Positions 62,785 through 64,000 of a DNA stretch of 64,000 nt are shown piece after piece. The DNA lies in the NCBI RefSeq assembly GCF_002741015.1, contig NZ_CP016617.1, forward strand, positions 434,001 through 498,000, read 5' to 3'. A program made the position numbers and the translations under genes. Source of the stretch: Microvirga ossetica (GTDB lineage: Bacteria > Pseudomonadota > Alphaproteobacteria > Rhizobiales > Beijerinckiaceae). The notes under the pieces are model-generated. The model made no database searches and had not been told where the DNA came from. It saw nothing but the letters and a program-made list of their open reading frames with translations. Position 1 is the first letter of the stretch. The number at the start of each line of letters is the position of its first letter.

Positions 62785-64000
62785 ATGAACTCGAACCTCG
62801 ATGGAGCGCAGCCGATCGCACCCGAGCAGGGCGGCGATGCCGCCGACGAGCTCGCCTATCGCCTGCGCCAGCAGCAACTTTCGGCACGGTTTGGTATCTT
62901 TGCCCTCAAGACCCGTGACATCGACGCCCTCCTCCAGGAGGCCGTCCGGACGTGCGCCGAAGGGCTGCATAGCGAGTTCTGCAAGGTCATGGAGTTCCTG
63001 CCCACCGAGGACGAGCTCGTGGTCCGGGCCGGGGTGGGCTGGAAGCCGGGGGTGGTCGGCGTCGCCCGCACGGGAACCGACCTGGACAGCCCCTCGGGAT
63101 TCGCCCTCAGGACGGGACAGCCCGTGATCTCCAATCACTTGGCGGAGGAAACCCGCTTCCGCACCCCGAAGCTCCTCACCGATCATGGCGTCAGGCGGGC
63201 CATCAACGTCATCATCCAAGGCGATGGCGGCGCCTTTGGCATCCTCGAGGTGGACAGCCCAACCGGGGGCCGATTCACCGAGCACGACCTCGCCTTCATG
63301 CAGGGGTTCGCCAACCTGCTGGGCGTCGCTATCGAGCGGCAGCAGGCGGAGGAAGAACTCAGGGCCAACAAGGCCCTTCTTCAGCAGGCGCTGGAGGAGC
63401 AGGACGTGCTGACCCGGGAGATCAGCCATCGCGTGAAGAACAGCCTCCAGCTCGTGGCTGGCCTGCTGAACATGCAGGGGCGGGCATCCGGCAACGAGGA
63501 CCTGTGCCGGGCCCTGGCCGATGCCGAGGCCCGCGTGCACACCATCGCGCAGGTCCATGACCGCCTGTGGCGGCATAATGAGATGCGCTCCGTCGATCTG
63601 GCCGAGTTCCTCGGCGAGCTGTGCGCCAAGCTTCAGGAGGCGGCGCCCCATTTCACGGTGGGATGCAGCATCGATCCGGTGATCGTTCCGACCGACCTTG
63701 CCGTCCCGCTGGGCCTTCTGGTCAATGAACTCGTGACCAATGCCTTCAAGTATGCCTACCCCGAAGCTCCTGGCGAAGTCTGGGTCGAACTGACATCGGA
63801 TAGCCCGGAGCAGTTCCGGCTCGAGGTGATGGACCACGGCGTCGGGCTGCCATCAGACTTCGATCCGGCTAGTGCCAGGAGCCTGGGGATGCGGCTTGTC
63901 GCTAGCCTGAGCCGACAGCTCGGTGGCCGTCTGGAATGGCAGGATGCCCGACCGGGCACCCGGTTCGTGCTCAACCTGTCTGCTCAGGACGACAACGCTG
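62785..64000 (+). CDS. GAF domain histidine kinase of the HisKA_2 type, cut by the window edge
   Basis: The 405 residues present contain a GAF domain (about residues 30-190), a HisKA_2 dimerisation/phosphoacceptor box (EISHRVKNSLQLVAGLLN) and a HATPase domain (N-box VNELVTNAFKYAYP, G-box MDHGVGLP and SLGMRLVASL). Kinases of this type feed PhyR or CheY-like regulators in the general stress response. The start at 62,785 follows GGGAGCGGGGCC. The frame is open at the window end, so only a short tail is missing. Confidence 0.9.
   Translation, partial: MNSNLDGAQPIAPEQGGDAADELAYRLRQQQLSARFGIFALKTRDIDALLQEAVRTCAEGLHSEFCKVMEFLPTEDELVVRAGVGWKPGVVGVARTGTDLDSPSGFALRTGQPVISNHLAEETRFRTPKLLTDHGVRRAINVIIQGDGGAFGILEVDSPTGGRFTEHDLAFMQGFANLLGVAIERQQAEEELRANKALLQQALEEQDVLTREISHRVKNSLQLVAGLLNMQGRASGNEDLCRALADAEARVHTIAQVHDRLWRHNEMRSVDLAEFLGELCAKLQEAAPHFTVGCSIDPVIVPTDLAVPLGLLVNELVTNAFKYAYPEAPGEVWVELTSDSPEQFRLEVMDHGVGLPSDFDPASARSLGMRLVASLSRQLGGRLEWQDARPGTRFVLNLSAQDDNA

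Noticed and set aside
1..64000. Search for tRNA, rRNA, CRISPR arrays, prophage or restriction genes
   Set aside because: None was recognised by eye on either strand; tRNA genes could be missed without a covariance search.

Overview
The window reads as a high-GC alphaproteobacterial chromosome, most likely a Hyphomicrobiales (Rhizobiales) member such as Microvirga, Methylobacterium or Bosea. This is an inference from gene content: a lanthanide-type XoxF methanol dehydrogenase, glutathione-linked formaldehyde oxidation, a soluble FdsGBAD formate dehydrogenase, an EcfG/NepR general-stress sigma system and HisKA_2 (HWE-related) histidine kinases. No rRNA, tRNA, CRISPR array or phage module was seen.

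Bases 1-19,500 form a metabolic island for one-carbon (C1) alcohols. xoxF, xoxG (cytochrome c) and xoxJ (solute-binding protein) are followed by a nucleoside deaminase-like gene. Next come a reverse-strand group (a secreted protein plus a PedB/PedC-like ABC exporter) and a forward NitT/TauT-like ABC importer. Small secreted proteins lead into class III alcohol dehydrogenase (formaldehyde oxidation), a Gfa homologue and the overlapping formate dehydrogenase operon fdsG-fdsB-fdsA-fdhD-fdsD. Together they give a path from methanol through formaldehyde and S-hydroxymethylglutathione to formate and CO2, with electrons going to cytochrome c and NADH.

Bases 19,600-27,100 hold two genes disrupted by insertion sequences whose boundaries can be read exactly. 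An IS630 element (TA duplication, programmed -1 frameshift site) splits a small secreted-protein gene. A Tn5-like IS4-family element (14-bp terminal repeats, 9-bp duplication) splits the first of two DUF1254/DUF1214 genes. Two decayed copies of the same metallo-beta-lactamase-fold gene end lie at about 10.0-10.3 kb and 21.1-21.4 kb. A small glycine/isoleucine-repeat protein follows.

Bases 27,300-50,900 are a mixed accessory stretch: a class III nucleotide cyclase, a LysR/hydrolase pair, two MFS transporters, a cyclophilin-like protein, IS110 and IS91-type elements (the latter with a tyrosine recombinase), a pirin, a HAD phosphatase, a class II cyclic-nucleotide phosphodiesterase, a lysozyme inhibitor, a VOC protein, a large winged-helix ATPase regulator split by a -1 frame change, and an overlapping pair encoding a cyclic-nucleotide-binding flavoprotein and a UBP-type zinc finger.

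Bases 51,000-64,000 look like a stress and signalling region: PhzF, a frameshifted SDR, MsrB, a frameshifted sigma factor in which a NepR-like segment precedes an EcfG-type sigma domain, a divergent stand-alone NepR-like gene, a zinc peptidase, a cyclase with C-terminal repeats, a kinase remnant, an AI-2E transporter, a hemerythrin/DUF2382 protein with an EcfG-like promoter, a DUF6489 protein and a GAF-HisKA_2 kinase cut by the right edge. A short dispersed intergenic repeat recurs across 21-52 kb. The NepR-EcfG fusion locus is the most unusual item.
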